9,033 nt of DNA from JAATFY01 sp049276515 (GTDB taxonomy: Bacteria; Pseudomonadota; Alphaproteobacteria; UBA9219): positions 1 through 9,033 of the forward strand of contig JBASWO010000048.1 in NCBI GenBank assembly GCA_049276515.1, written 5' to 3'. Position 1 is the first letter of the stretch. The number at the start of each line of letters is the position of its first letter. The notes under the pieces are model-generated. The model saw nothing but the letters and a program-made list of their open reading frames with translations. It was not told the DNA's origin and ran no database searches. This document shows, piece by piece, positions 1 through 5,469 of the stretch. A program made the position numbers and the translations under genes.

Positions 1-20
1 TGATCACCCACCAGGGATCA
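1..20 (-). promoter_or_regulatory. Hairpin at the window edge, possible part of the riboswitch expression platform
   Basis: On the minus strand TGATC (20-16) pairs with GATCA (5-1), with two further C-G pairs inside after a one-base bulge and a small TGGTG loop. The bases just before it (GCACTG on the minus strand, 26-21) could extend the stem if matching bases lie beyond position 1. It sits about 40 nt downstream of the aptamer, where a terminator or SD-sequestering element could be. No T tract is visible because the window ends. Weak call. Confidence 0.25.
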
Positions 21-57
21 CAGTGCGGAAGCCATAAACTGGGACTTCATTCTGTGA

Positions 58-110
58 CGCTTTAGCTATTGGTAACGCGGCAGCAAGCTGCTCCTGTCAA
101 ATCCCGCGAA
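58..110 (-). ncRNA. SAM-II-like riboswitch aptamer (S-adenosylmethionine sensor)
   Basis: Read on the minus strand from 110 to 58, the sequence has the features I remember from alphaproteobacterial SAM-II (metA motif, RF00521). They are a P1 stem CGCGG (108-104) with CCGCG (80-76), the loop motif GATTTG (103-98) directly after the 5' strand of P1, the GCTTGCNGCCGCGTT-type segment (88-74), and the conserved tail GCTAAA (66-61). SAM-II is an H-type pseudoknot that binds S-adenosylmethionine and represses downstream methionine or SAM biosynthesis genes such as metA, metX and metZ. The expected pseudoknot helix between loop and tail is weak here: TTG (86-84 region) pairs with CAA (71-69), but the next pairs are mismatched. 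The loop also has a self-complementary GCAGC/GCTGC. The regulated gene is not visible; it should lie left of position 1. The call rests on remembered consensus, not a covariance search. Confidence 0.72.
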
Positions 111-139
111 TGCATTAGGTGCATCAATCCAGTGCCGTG

Positions 140-169
140 ATAACAGCAAAAAACAGCCATAAATGTCAA
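140..169 (-). promoter_or_regulatory. Sigma70-like promoter reading leftwards into the SAM-II-like leader
   Basis: On the minus strand a consensus -35 hexamer TTGACA (164-169) is followed after 18 nt by TGTTAT (140-145), a fair -10. Transcription would start near position 133, about 25 nt before the riboswitch aptamer. It lies just past the stop codon of the degenerate GGDEF/EAL gene on the same strand, so the gene beyond the left edge has its own promoter and need not be in that operon. The hexamers and spacing are seen directly; promoter activity is inferred. Confidence 0.55.
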
Positions 170-193
170 GTTAGAATTACTTACAGGGCCCTA

Positions 194-1399
194 TTAGGGT
201 TTCACGGCGTCGTCAATTAACCATCCCTGGAACTTACTGACGCCCATTTCGAGGCCTACAGCTAAAGCCTTTTCATTATCGCAACGGAAGAAAATGAGCC
301 TTTCGGCAGGTATCTGGAGAAGAGCTTTACGAATAGCAGGATCGGCTAATTGCCCGGCGCGGTCTTTTGAGACGTTGATCTTGATATAGTCGACATCGAA
401 GGCGCCCAGATTGATATAAGTCACCATGTCTGGCGTTACACCATCGATGGCGACTTTAAAGCCTTCTCTTTTAAGAACTTCTATAGCGCTTAGGGTGAGT
501 GCAAAATCTTGTAACAGATCGCCACGGTTTAATTCAAAACCAACAAGTCCGCGTTTGTCATGAGGAATGCGCCGCGCAAACTGGGCAAAGACAGATCCCA
601 AAATAGTGCTGACAGCAAGATTGAGCTGAATGGGTTTATCGGCGATGGTATCAAAATGCTCAGTAAGGGCTGCAATCAAACGTTGATCCAAGGTTTGACA
701 CAAGGCCATAAACAGATGCTCGGGCGGAATTTCCAATTTTGGAAAACGTTCACGACGCAAATCTTCAAAGCTAATAAAATACTCTTCGCATATAGATTTC
801 CAGGAACCATCAGCTTGATATTGATAAATGGGCTGCGTCCTTCCATAGCGGCGCAAATCAATATCGCTGAGAAGTTTACCGATTTGATCAAGGCTCCAGG
901 CATTTAAGGGGCCGCGTGCAGCTTCACTTTTAAGTGCATCACCGGGCGCACCACCGCCTGGCATGCTGGCAATGCTTTGGACAACTTCGACGTAATGATT
1001 GGCGCGCTCGCGCAGCGGCGTGTAATCTTTTGGCAGATGATAGGTCAAGAGATATTGGCTGGTATCTTGTAACTCTTGAGCTTCAGGCATGATGGCTTGG
1101 ACAATACGCTTTGAGAGTGTTTGTGCATCATTGGTATCTTTCCAAATCAGAAACACATCTCCGTTCGACATTTCGGAGTAAAAGGCATTCGTCACTTTGG
1201 CAAATTCTTGGAGGCGGTCTTGGACCGCTTCAATGGCTCTACGATTTTTGCTGATCACCTCAAGGGCGCTGAGCACAAGATTGACCACCAAATGCGGGGT
1301 GCCCAAGCGATTGATACGGCGGACGCGCAGAATGAAATCCTGCTCACGCACGAGATCGGTTGGTATGGCCTTATTATCGGAAACTTCCCAGACACGCAT
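194..1399 (-). CDS. Degenerate GGDEF-like / EAL-like protein, probably without c-di-GMP enzyme activity
   Basis: The 401-residue protein has two regions that follow the order of a GGDEF-EAL protein but lack the key residues. Residues ~24-105 resemble a GGDEF domain in spacing, with SNGDVF (78-83) where GGDEF would stand and no metal-binding Asp. Residues ~188-398 resemble an EAL domain: QPIYQY (189-194), then EEY (205-207) near the EAL position, LNLAVSTIL (259-267) for the NLS motif, FELN (288-291) for the ExTE strand, VAIDGV (316-321) for the DDFG motif, DYIKIN (337-342) for the (D)xxKID strand, and FQGWLI (390-395) for QGYLF. One of the paired Asp residues and the catalytic Glu of the EGVE region (here FRCDNE) are missing. 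It is therefore unlikely to make or cleave c-di-GMP and may be a ligand-binding or partner-binding protein. There is no signal peptide or membrane segment, so it is probably cytoplasmic. The SD before the ATG at 1397-1399 is weak. It lies upstream of the riboswitch leader on the same strand. Confidence 0.75.
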   Translation of the reverse strand: MRVWEVSDNKAIPTDLVREQDFILRVRRINRLGTPHLVVNLVLSALEVISKNRRAIEAVQDRLQEFAKVTNAFYSEMSNGDVFLIWKDTNDAQTLSKRIVQAIMPEAQELQDTSQYLLTYHLPKDYTPLRERANHYVEVVQSIASMPGGGAPGDALKSEAARGPLNAWSLDQIGKLLSDIDLRRYGRTQPIYQYQADGSWKSICEEYFISFEDLRRERFPKLEIPPEHLFMALCQTLDQRLIAALTEHFDTIADKPIQLNLAVSTILGSVFAQFARRIPHDKRGLVGFELNRGDLLQDFALTLSAIEVLKREGFKVAIDGVTPDMVTYINLGAFDVDYIKINVSKDRAGQLADPAIRKALLQIPAERLIFFRCDNEKALAVGLEMGVSKFQGWLIDDAVKP

Positions 1400-1599
1400 G
1401 GATCATTTCTATCATTACGAATGCTAATTGCAGATTAATCTTGCGTAGAAGTTGCTTGATCCTTTGCGGTATTCATGCAACACAATGGCCCAAGACGAAG
1501 GATGCAACTAAATCAAAGATTCCAAAGACTTGGATTTTATGGCATAGATTGAGTCTATTCGCGGTTGCTCATTAGCACCATAGATGTGATCGCGGTCCC

Positions 1600-1653
1600 C
1601 TTGTTTAACCACAAGAAACCAACGCCCCCGTTAGGGCGAGAAGATTTTTGTTA
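1600..1653 (+). other. Two small hairpins and a T-rich tract upstream of the DJ-1/PfpI-like gene
   Basis: CTTGT (1600-1604) can pair with ACAAG (1611-1615), and CGCCC (1623-1627) with GGGCG (1634-1638). The second is followed by the T-rich tract ATTTTTGTTATTTTT. This could be a weak terminator or a structured 5' leader. No plus-strand gene is visible upstream that would need termination. The rest of 1400-1600, the gap between the divergent genes, holds no gene or clear promoter that I can support. Confidence 0.3.
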
Positions 1654-1667
1654 TTTTTCAAACTCTT

Positions 1668-1673
1668 AAGGAG
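1668..1673 (+). promoter_or_regulatory. Strong Shine-Dalgarno fixing the DJ-1/PfpI-like start
   Basis: AAGGAG (1668-1673) stands 9 nt before the ATG at 1683. It is among the best ribosome binding sites in the window and supports this start. Confidence 0.8.
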
Positions 1674-1682
1674 AGCCCCTAC

Positions 1683-2240
1683 ATGACCCTGTTACTCGCT
1701 GGAAAGAACGTCGCCATCCTTGCCGCCAATGGCTTTGATGAAAATCAGATGACGGAAATCCAACGCGCGCTAACCAAGGTCAAGGCTGTGCTGCGTACCA
1801 TTGCTCCTGAGCAAGGTGTCGTCAATGGCTGGCAAGGTACGGGTTGGGGTCATTATTTCCCCGTTGATGCTCAAATCAGTGAAGCTTTAGGATCAGATTT
1901 CGACATGCTGGTTATACCAGGCGGCGAGCGAGCTATTGCTAAGCTTAAGACCAATCTTCATACCCGCCGTATTATCTCGCACTTTATGGATGCAGGTAAG
2001 CCTATCGCTGCAATCGGTGCGGGTGTTTCTCTCTTAGCTCTCTCACCACAAATCTCAGGTCGTATGATCGCAGTTCCTGAAGAGCTACAAGGTGAGATGC
2101 AGGCTGTTGGCGCTGTGATCAGTGAAGAAGCTCAAGAAGTCGATGCTAATATTCTAAGCTCAAACGGTGCTGATAGTGCAGCTTGGGTTGGTGAAGCTTT
2201 GCAATTCTTCAATGAAGCTGAACTTAAGCAAGCCGCTTAA
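1683..2240 (+). CDS. DJ-1/PfpI-family protein lacking the nucleophilic cysteine
   Basis: This 185-residue protein has the DJ-1/PfpI (type 1 glutamine amidotransferase-like) fold pattern. It shows a first strand NVAILAANGFDENQMTEI (9-26), the strand and turn DMLVIPGGERA (74-84), and a nucleophile-elbow region PIAAIGAGVSLLA (107-119). The family normally has Ala-x-Cys-His-Gly at the elbow; here it is Ile111-Gly112-Ala113-Gly114, so Gly112 replaces the cysteine and Ala113 the histidine. The whole protein contains no cysteine. Classical PfpI protease, DJ-1 deglycase/glyoxalase or redox-sensing chemistry through that Cys is therefore not expected. The family also includes chaperone-like (Hsp31) and regulatory members, and its role here is unknown. 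The length is normal for a single-domain member, so this is not a truncation. A strong SD precedes it. Its last 17 bases overlap the end of the convergent ctaA. Confidence 0.82.
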   Translation: MTLLLAGKNVAILAANGFDENQMTEIQRALTKVKAVLRTIAPEQGVVNGWQGTGWGHYFPVDAQISEALGSDFDMLVIPGGERAIAKLKTNLHTRRIISHFMDAGKPIAAIGAGVSLLALSPQISGRMIAVPEELQGEMQAVGAVISEEAQEVDANILSSNGADSAAWVGEALQFFNEAELKQAA

Positions 2241-2241
2241 G
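2223..2241. repeat. Palindrome over the overlapping stop codons of two convergent genes
   Basis: CTTAAGC (2223-2229) and GCTTAAG (2235-2241) form a perfect 7-bp inverted repeat around the 5-nt loop AAGCC. The plus-strand TAA (2238-2240) ends the DJ-1/PfpI-like gene and the minus-strand TAA (complement of 2224-2226) ends ctaA, so the stops are mirror images within the two arms. It could act as a hairpin 3' end for both mRNAs. No U tract follows on either strand, so a classical intrinsic terminator is not supported. Confidence 0.7.
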
Positions 2242-3237
2242 CCGATATAGATTTATAATCAGGAGTGTGAGTAAGACGATGGCGCCTGCCTGATGAAGGG
2301 TGGCGAGCACAATATGCGCATGTGCTAAAACAGTGCTGATACCCAGCACAACTTGCAGGACTGCCATAAAGCCCAAACAGCTCGCCCAGAAGCGGTCCAA
2401 TTTATACAATCGAAAGGCCCAAGTGAGAATGGCGAGCGCTGTTAAGGGGCCAAGCCAGCGATGAATAAATTGTACTAGAGCTAGATTTTCAAAAATATTT
2501 AGCCATTGCGGCAGAAGCGTAAAGGCTGCCGCCGGTAAGATCTCTCCATCCATGAGAGGCCACGTATTATAGGCTTCGCCTGCACGTAAGCCGGCAACTA
2601 ACGCTCCCCAGAGGATTGTCAGGATCAAAAGTCCAAGAGAGCTCCATCCGTGGCGCCGCAAACACCAAATGACGGGATGACGCGGGAGTGTTGTAAGGCG
2701 AAGGGCTTGCCATAAAATAAGGGCATAAACCAACAGTGCCAGGCCAAGGTGAAGAGCAAGTCGATAGGGGCTCACGCTGGTGCGAAGCTCCAGCCCACTT
2801 TGCACCATAAACCAGCCGATAAATCCTTGCAGGCCACCGAGAGCAAAAATCGCAAAAAGTTTAAGAGCTAATTGGTTGTCTATTTTCTTTTGCAGCCAGA
2901 ACACCAAAAGCGGCAGAGCAAAAACGAAACCAATAAGCCGTCCCCAGAGACGATGCACCCATTCCCAAAAGAAAATGCCCTTAAACTCTTCGAGCGTCAT
3001 ATGGCTATTGAGTACTTGATATTGGGGGATTTGTTTGTAGCTCTCAAAAGCTTTATTCCAATCAGCTTCATTGAGGGGTGGTAAAGCGCCCATTACAGGA
3101 TTCCAATCTGTAATGGAAAGGCCAGATTCTGTAAGGCGTGTGATTGCACCAATGATCGCCATGACAAAAATCATGGCACAGCAAATCAAGAGCCAAATAA
3201 AAACAGAGGAGTAAGCGGGTTTGACGGAGAGGCGCAT
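2224..3237 (-). CDS. ctaA: Heme A synthase (CtaA/Cox15 type)
   Basis: CtaA converts heme O to heme A by oxidising the C8 methyl group; heme A is used by aa3-type cytochrome c oxidases. It acts in the inner membrane. The 337-residue protein has eight likely membrane segments and the signatures of alphaproteobacterial (type 2) enzymes. These are GAITRLTESGLSI (30-42), PPL (53-55), NSHM and EEFKGIFFWEWVHRLWGR (83-100), SVSPYRLALHL (154-164), GLRAGEAYNTWPLMDG (216-231), FIHRW (257-261) and LHQAGA (314-319). The four conserved heme-ligand histidines are H95, H163, H259 and H315. The length fits the family. The start at 3235-3237 has no good SD. A membrane protein gene lies 38 nt upstream on the same strand and may be cotranscribed. 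No cytochrome oxidase genes are visible nearby. Confidence 0.95.
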   Translation of the reverse strand: MRLSVKPAYSSVFIWLLICCAMIFVMAIIGAITRLTESGLSITDWNPVMGALPPLNEADWNKAFESYKQIPQYQVLNSHMTLEEFKGIFFWEWVHRLWGRLIGFVFALPLLVFWLQKKIDNQLALKLFAIFALGGLQGFIGWFMVQSGLELRTSVSPYRLALHLGLALLVYALILWQALRLTTLPRHPVIWCLRRHGWSSLGLLILTILWGALVAGLRAGEAYNTWPLMDGEILPAAAFTLLPQWLNIFENLALVQFIHRWLGPLTALAILTWAFRLYKLDRFWASCLGFMAVLQVVLGISTVLAHAHIVLATLHQAGAIVLLTLLIINLYRLKRLA

Positions 3238-3275
3238 GCGAGGTTTTTATCGTACTTAAGGCTGTCTATAAAGGC

Positions 3276-4055
3276 TTAAGCTGCCCTACGAATATCGTCG
3301 TCTTTACGCGCGCTAGGGTTAGTGCGGAACTTAGGCTGCAAAATCGTTGCCATAGCTTGGCGTACACGCAATTTCTTCTCACGTTCCTTATGGGCAATAT
3401 AAAGACCCGCCATGAGAAGCGTTGTTGGCCAGAGCCAATGGAGCCACAAGGGAAGGAGAGTTAGAACGACGACCGATAAATTCGCAATAACACTACCCAC
3501 CATACCGGCAATGTGACGGCCGATCCATGATGAGGCGTGTGAGCCGATGAGATTGATATCGCCTAAAAAAATATGGTTCTTACTACTAACTGTTCGGCGC
3601 TTGAGATGCTTGTAATCGCGCCATGACAAATAAAAGGCATTCATTGCAAAAAACAAAAGATAGAAGGTGCGCATACCACTATCATGAAAGACCGCATAAA
3701 ATGCCACGGCCATGGACAGGCAGAACAAACTGCTTGGTATTAGCCAGTCAATGCGGCTCGGAGTTTCATTTTCGTGCACGGCACGCCAGCCACTCATAAG
3801 CAGATAAAGGCAAAAACAATTGAAGCAAAAAAGAACAAGGCTTAATTCACGCCAAGCCATGTAGCTGGCGAGTGTTAGTGCAACAATGCTGAGGGGCAAA
3901 TAAACAAAGCCACCAAATTTATGTTCAGGGGATCCCTTTTCTGTGAGCATAGGGATGCATGCAATCAGCACCGCAAAACTGCAGAGCATGAAATGAGCGC
4001 CATGCAGTAATTGATCAAAAAACGGCAGCGCTTCGAAATTACTAAAAACCGGCAT
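3276..4055 (-). CDS. Polytopic membrane protein, possibly DUF2306-like
   Basis: I do not recognise a characterised family with certainty. The 259-residue protein has about six to eight hydrophobic segments (roughly 21-37, 48-67, 70-89, 105-123, 129-145, 184-222) and a basic, probably cytoplasmic C-terminus (223-259). Histidines lie near helix ends: H18 and H21, H45 in KGSPEHKFGGFVY, H94, H124, H173 and H181. The pattern KGSPxHKxxGxxY after the first helix and WIGRHIAGMVGS (177-188) before a later one resemble uncharacterised DUF2306-type inner-membrane proteins. The histidines could bind heme or metal, but that is inference. The short 38-nt gap to ctaA suggests cotranscription. A weak SD (TAGG) precedes the ATG at 4053-4055. 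Confidence is high that it is a real gene and low on function. Confidence 0.7.
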   Translation of the reverse strand: MPVFSNFEALPFFDQLLHGAHFMLCSFAVLIACIPMLTEKGSPEHKFGGFVYLPLSIVALTLASYMAWRELSLVLFCFNCFCLYLLMSGWRAVHENETPSRIDWLIPSSLFCLSMAVAFYAVFHDSGMRTFYLLFFAMNAFYLSWRDYKHLKRRTVSSKNHIFLGDINLIGSHASSWIGRHIAGMVGSVIANLSVVVLTLLPLWLHWLWPTTLLMAGLYIAHKEREKKLRVRQAMATILQPKFRTNPSARKDDDIRRAA

Positions 4056-4066
4056 TGCAGCCTAAT

Positions 4067-4088
4067 CCCCAAGAATCAAATCTTGAGG
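4067..4088 (-). other. Hairpin just upstream of the membrane-protein start codon
   Basis: On the minus strand CCTCAAGA (4088-4081) pairs with TCTTGGGG (4074-4067) around a 6-nt loop, giving eight pairs including one G-U. It ends about 11 nt before the ATG at 4055, so it borders the ribosome binding site. It could modulate translation. It lacks a T tract, so it is not a convincing terminator. Confidence 0.35.
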
Positions 4089-4160
4089 AAAAGGCTAGCA
4101 ATGAGCATATAAATGCGCCAGTTGTTTCGGGAACGAAATTAAGCTTTTTAGGCGTTAAGA

Positions 4161-4553
4161 TTAACCAAGAACCTTATAGCCGCGGCCTTTCAGGCAGTTG
4201 TTAATGATGTTCTTTTGACGTTGGTTGGAGCTAATCGCACCTGTACCAGCACCACCAAGACCACCAGCTGCAGCACCGATGGCTGCACCCGTTCCTGCAT
4301 TACCTGTGATCGCACCTAAGAGCGCGCCACCTGCAGCACCGGCAACAGCACCGATAGCTGTATCCGTTGCTGTATCGCCAGCGACATCGACTTGATCAGC
4401 GAGACGGCGGCATTCCGCCAAATCATTCTGGTATTTGTCCATATTGACCTTCTTGGTGTCGATGACGGGATTGTAGCTAGTTGATGCGCAAGCTGACAAA
4501 AGGATCGAGGCGCCGAGAAGAACTGCTATTGCTGAAAAAAGAGATGTACGCAT
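4161..4553 (-). CDS. Glycine-zipper outer-membrane lipoprotein
   Basis: The 130-residue protein begins with a lipoprotein signal peptide (residues 1-21) ending in the lipobox LSAC (19-22), so Cys22 should be lipidated; with Ala23 rather than Asp after it, outer-membrane sorting is likely. Residues ~66-106 form a glycine zipper, repeated GxxxG/AxxxG spacing rich in Ala and Gly, which can insert in or oligomerise at membranes. The flanks carry Cys48 (LAECRRLA) and Cys120 (NNCLKGRGYKVL), a pair common to this family that may form a disulfide in the periplasm. Such proteins are usually envelope-integrity or stress lipoproteins of unknown detailed role. A good SD AGGAG (complement of 4562-4566) supports the ATG at 4551-4553. 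An in-frame second TAA follows the first stop after one codon (complement of 4155-4157). Confidence 0.85.
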   Translation of the reverse strand: MRTSLFSAIAVLLGASILLSACASTSYNPVIDTKKVNMDKYQNDLAECRRLADQVDVAGDTATDTAIGAVAGAAGGALLGAITGNAGTGAAIGAAAGGLGGAGTGAISSNQRQKNIINNCLKGRGYKVLG

Positions 4554-4592
4554 GGAAAGAACTCCTGAAGTGGTAACACAGAACAGGCATCA

Positions 4593-4620
4593 ACTATAAG
4601 GAAGAGGATGTTTTAGGCAA
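4593..4620 (-). promoter_or_regulatory. Putative promoter of the glycine-zipper lipoprotein gene
   Basis: On the minus strand TTGCCT (4615-4620) and TATAGT (4593-4598) are separated by 16 nt. Transcription would start near 4586, leaving a ~32-nt leader with the AGGAG site. The promoter lies in the 72-nt gap after usg, so the lipoprotein can be expressed separately. Confidence 0.4.
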
Positions 4621-4625
4621 GCGCC

Positions 4626-4904
4626 TTAGTGGATAATGAATTCACCACCAAAATAGCGCAACTCACTGGGTTTGATCAGTGCTTGATGGGCTACGGTAAC
4701 CTTGAAAAGTTTGCCGTCTAATTTGGTTTCCCAGAAATGCAAGAATCTGCGCAGAATCGGAAAGCGCGGCGCAATGTCCAATTCCTGCCAGATAAAGCTT
4801 TGTAAAAGAGAGGGGTGATCGGGCAAATGATAAATGATTTCCGCTGTGGTGAGGCGGTAATCCTGAAGCTGTTTTCTGAAATTGCCCTGTATTTCAGTGT
4901 TCAT
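4626..4904 (-). CDS. usg: Usg-family protein
   Basis: The 92-residue protein matches the Usg family, small conserved proteins of alphaproteobacteria named for a gene upstream of trpF in Caulobacter; the biochemical function is not established to my knowledge. Seen here are the family blocks FRKQLQDYRLTTAEIIYHLPDH (9-30), LLQSFIWQELDIAPRFPILRRFLHFWE (33-59) and the C-terminal IKPSELR (77-83). It has no signal peptide or membrane segment and is rich in Trp, Phe and Tyr. Here it is not next to trp genes: its neighbours are a lipoprotein gene downstream and the divergent rpmB. The start at 4902-4904 has only a weak TAGG site. Confidence 0.9.
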   Translation of the reverse strand: MNTEIQGNFRKQLQDYRLTTAEIIYHLPDHPSLLQSFIWQELDIAPRFPILRRFLHFWETKLDGKLFKVTVAHQALIKPSELRYFGGEFIIH

Positions 4905-4970
4905 TTGCCTAGTTTACCAAAAAGAGGCCCAAAAATTCGTTAACGCTAACTATGCGGAATCCCCAGAAAA

Positions 4971-5003
4971 ACCTTAAAAACAGTGCTTTAAGGTCAGTTT
5001 TTT
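4971..5003. terminator. Bidirectional terminator-like hairpin between divergent usg and rpmB
   Basis: ACCTTAAA (4971-4978) and TTTAAGGT (4987-4994) form a perfect 8-bp stem with an 8-nt loop. On the plus strand a T6 tract follows at 4998-5003; on the minus strand a T tract follows the stem at once (complement of the A run 4967-4970). The stem is AU-rich, with only two G-C pairs. The layout is terminator-like in both directions, yet no gene is known to end here. Confidence 0.45.
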
Positions 5004-5013
5004 GCCTGTCTTG

Positions 5014-5044
5014 CTTGACTTCATTTGCCTCATCCCCCTATAAA
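5014..5044 (+). promoter_or_regulatory. Sigma70-type promoter of rpmB
   Basis: TTGACT (5015-5020) and TATAAA (5039-5044) are 18 nt apart; read in the alphaproteobacterial form they are CTTGAC and CTATAA. This is among the best promoters in the window. Transcription would start near 5051, giving a leader of about 80 nt before rpmB. Confidence 0.7.
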
Positions 5045-5058
5045 GCCACGCATGATCA

Positions 5059-5132
5059 GCCGGGCTCAAGCCCTAGGCCGGTCCGTTACTGACAACCCGA
5101 ATTGAAGGACGGGAAAGCTCCCGTAAAAGTCT
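5059..5132 (+). promoter_or_regulatory. Structured leader of rpmB with a hairpin between SD and start codon
   Basis: Two hairpins are visible. GCC-GGGC (5059-5065) pairs with GCCC-TA-GGC (5070-5078) around a TCAA tetraloop with a two-base bulge. ACGGGA (5109-5114) pairs perfectly with TCCCGT (5119-5124) around AAGC. The only SD-like sequence, GAAGGA (5104-5109), lies ~23 nt before the ATG at 5133, too far in linear form. The second hairpin would bring it to about 8 nt from the start. Regulation by this fold, for example ribosomal-protein feedback, is inference. Confidence 0.5.
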
Positions 5133-5429
5133 ATGGCACGTGTATGTTCTGTGAATGGCAAGAAGCCACATGTTGGCAACAATGTTAGCCACGCCAATAA
5201 CAAGAGCCGCCGTCGTTGGCTGCCGAACCTACAGATGTGCTCATTTCCTTCGGAAATTCTGGGCAAGTCAGTTTCTTTGCGCCTGACAGCCAATGGTATC
5301 CGCACGATTGAACATAATGGTGGCATCGATGCTTGGTTGCTTGGCACACGTTCAAGCCGCCTCGGCGAAGCTGCATTGAAAATCAAAAAGCAATTGACCA
5401 AGGCTCAAGCTCGTAAAAAGGCTGCCTAA
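5133..5429 (+). CDS. rpmB: 50S ribosomal protein bL28
   Basis: The 98-residue protein is bL28 of the large ribosomal subunit. Family blocks are MARVCSVNGKKPHVGNNVSHANN (1-23), the basic KSRRRWLPNLQ (24-34), LRLTANGIRTIEHNGGIDAWLLG (49-71) and a lysine-rich tail (84-98). The length is normal for alphaproteobacteria, which carry a C-terminal extension relative to E. coli. It lacks the paired CxxC motifs of zinc-binding forms; Cys5 and Cys36 are the only cysteines. A good promoter and a structured leader lie upstream. A diguanylate cyclase gene begins 40 nt downstream. Confidence 0.97.
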   Translation: MARVCSVNGKKPHVGNNVSHANNKSRRRWLPNLQMCSFPSEILGKSVSLRLTANGIRTIEHNGGIDAWLLGTRSSRLGEAALKIKKQLTKAQARKKAA

Positions 5430-5436
5430 GCTTTTT
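5415..5436 (+). terminator. Weak terminator-like hairpin over the rpmB stop codon
   Basis: AAAAAG-CT (5415-5423, with G5421 bulged) can pair with AGCTTTTT (5429-5436) around GCCTA. The stem is A-T rich and its 3' arm supplies the T tract. It may end part of the rpmB transcripts, with readthrough into the downstream cyclase gene. Low confidence. Confidence 0.25.
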
Positions 5437-5469
5437 GCTGTTCATCCGGAACTCTGATAGTTTCGGAAT

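Noticed and set aside
18..50. 11-codon minus-strand frame (start ATG at 50-48, TGA at 20-18) after the riboswitch
   Set aside because: No SD precedes it and it is very short; a leader peptide is possible but not supported.
62..124. tRNA-like look on the plus strand (TAGCTATTGGTAACG, GTCAAATCCCGCG)
   Set aside because: No acceptor stem or 5-bp anticodon stem with a 7-nt loop can be formed; the opposite strand matches SAM-II instead.
560..907. 115-codon plus-strand frame
   Set aside because: It lies wholly antisense to the GGDEF/EAL-like gene and has no family features.
1121..1438. 105-codon plus-strand frame
   Set aside because: Mostly antisense to the start of the GGDEF/EAL-like gene; composition is not protein-like and no SD is seen.
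4125..4138. Hairpin TTTCG-GGAA-CGAAA after the lipoprotein gene
   Set aside because: Only 5 bp with no T tract; it cannot be called a terminator.
4615..4626. AGGC/GCCT hairpin at the end of usg
   Set aside because: Only a 4-bp stem and no T tract in the direction of transcription.
5066..5401. 111-codon minus-strand frame
   Set aside because: Antisense to the clear bL28 gene and its leader.
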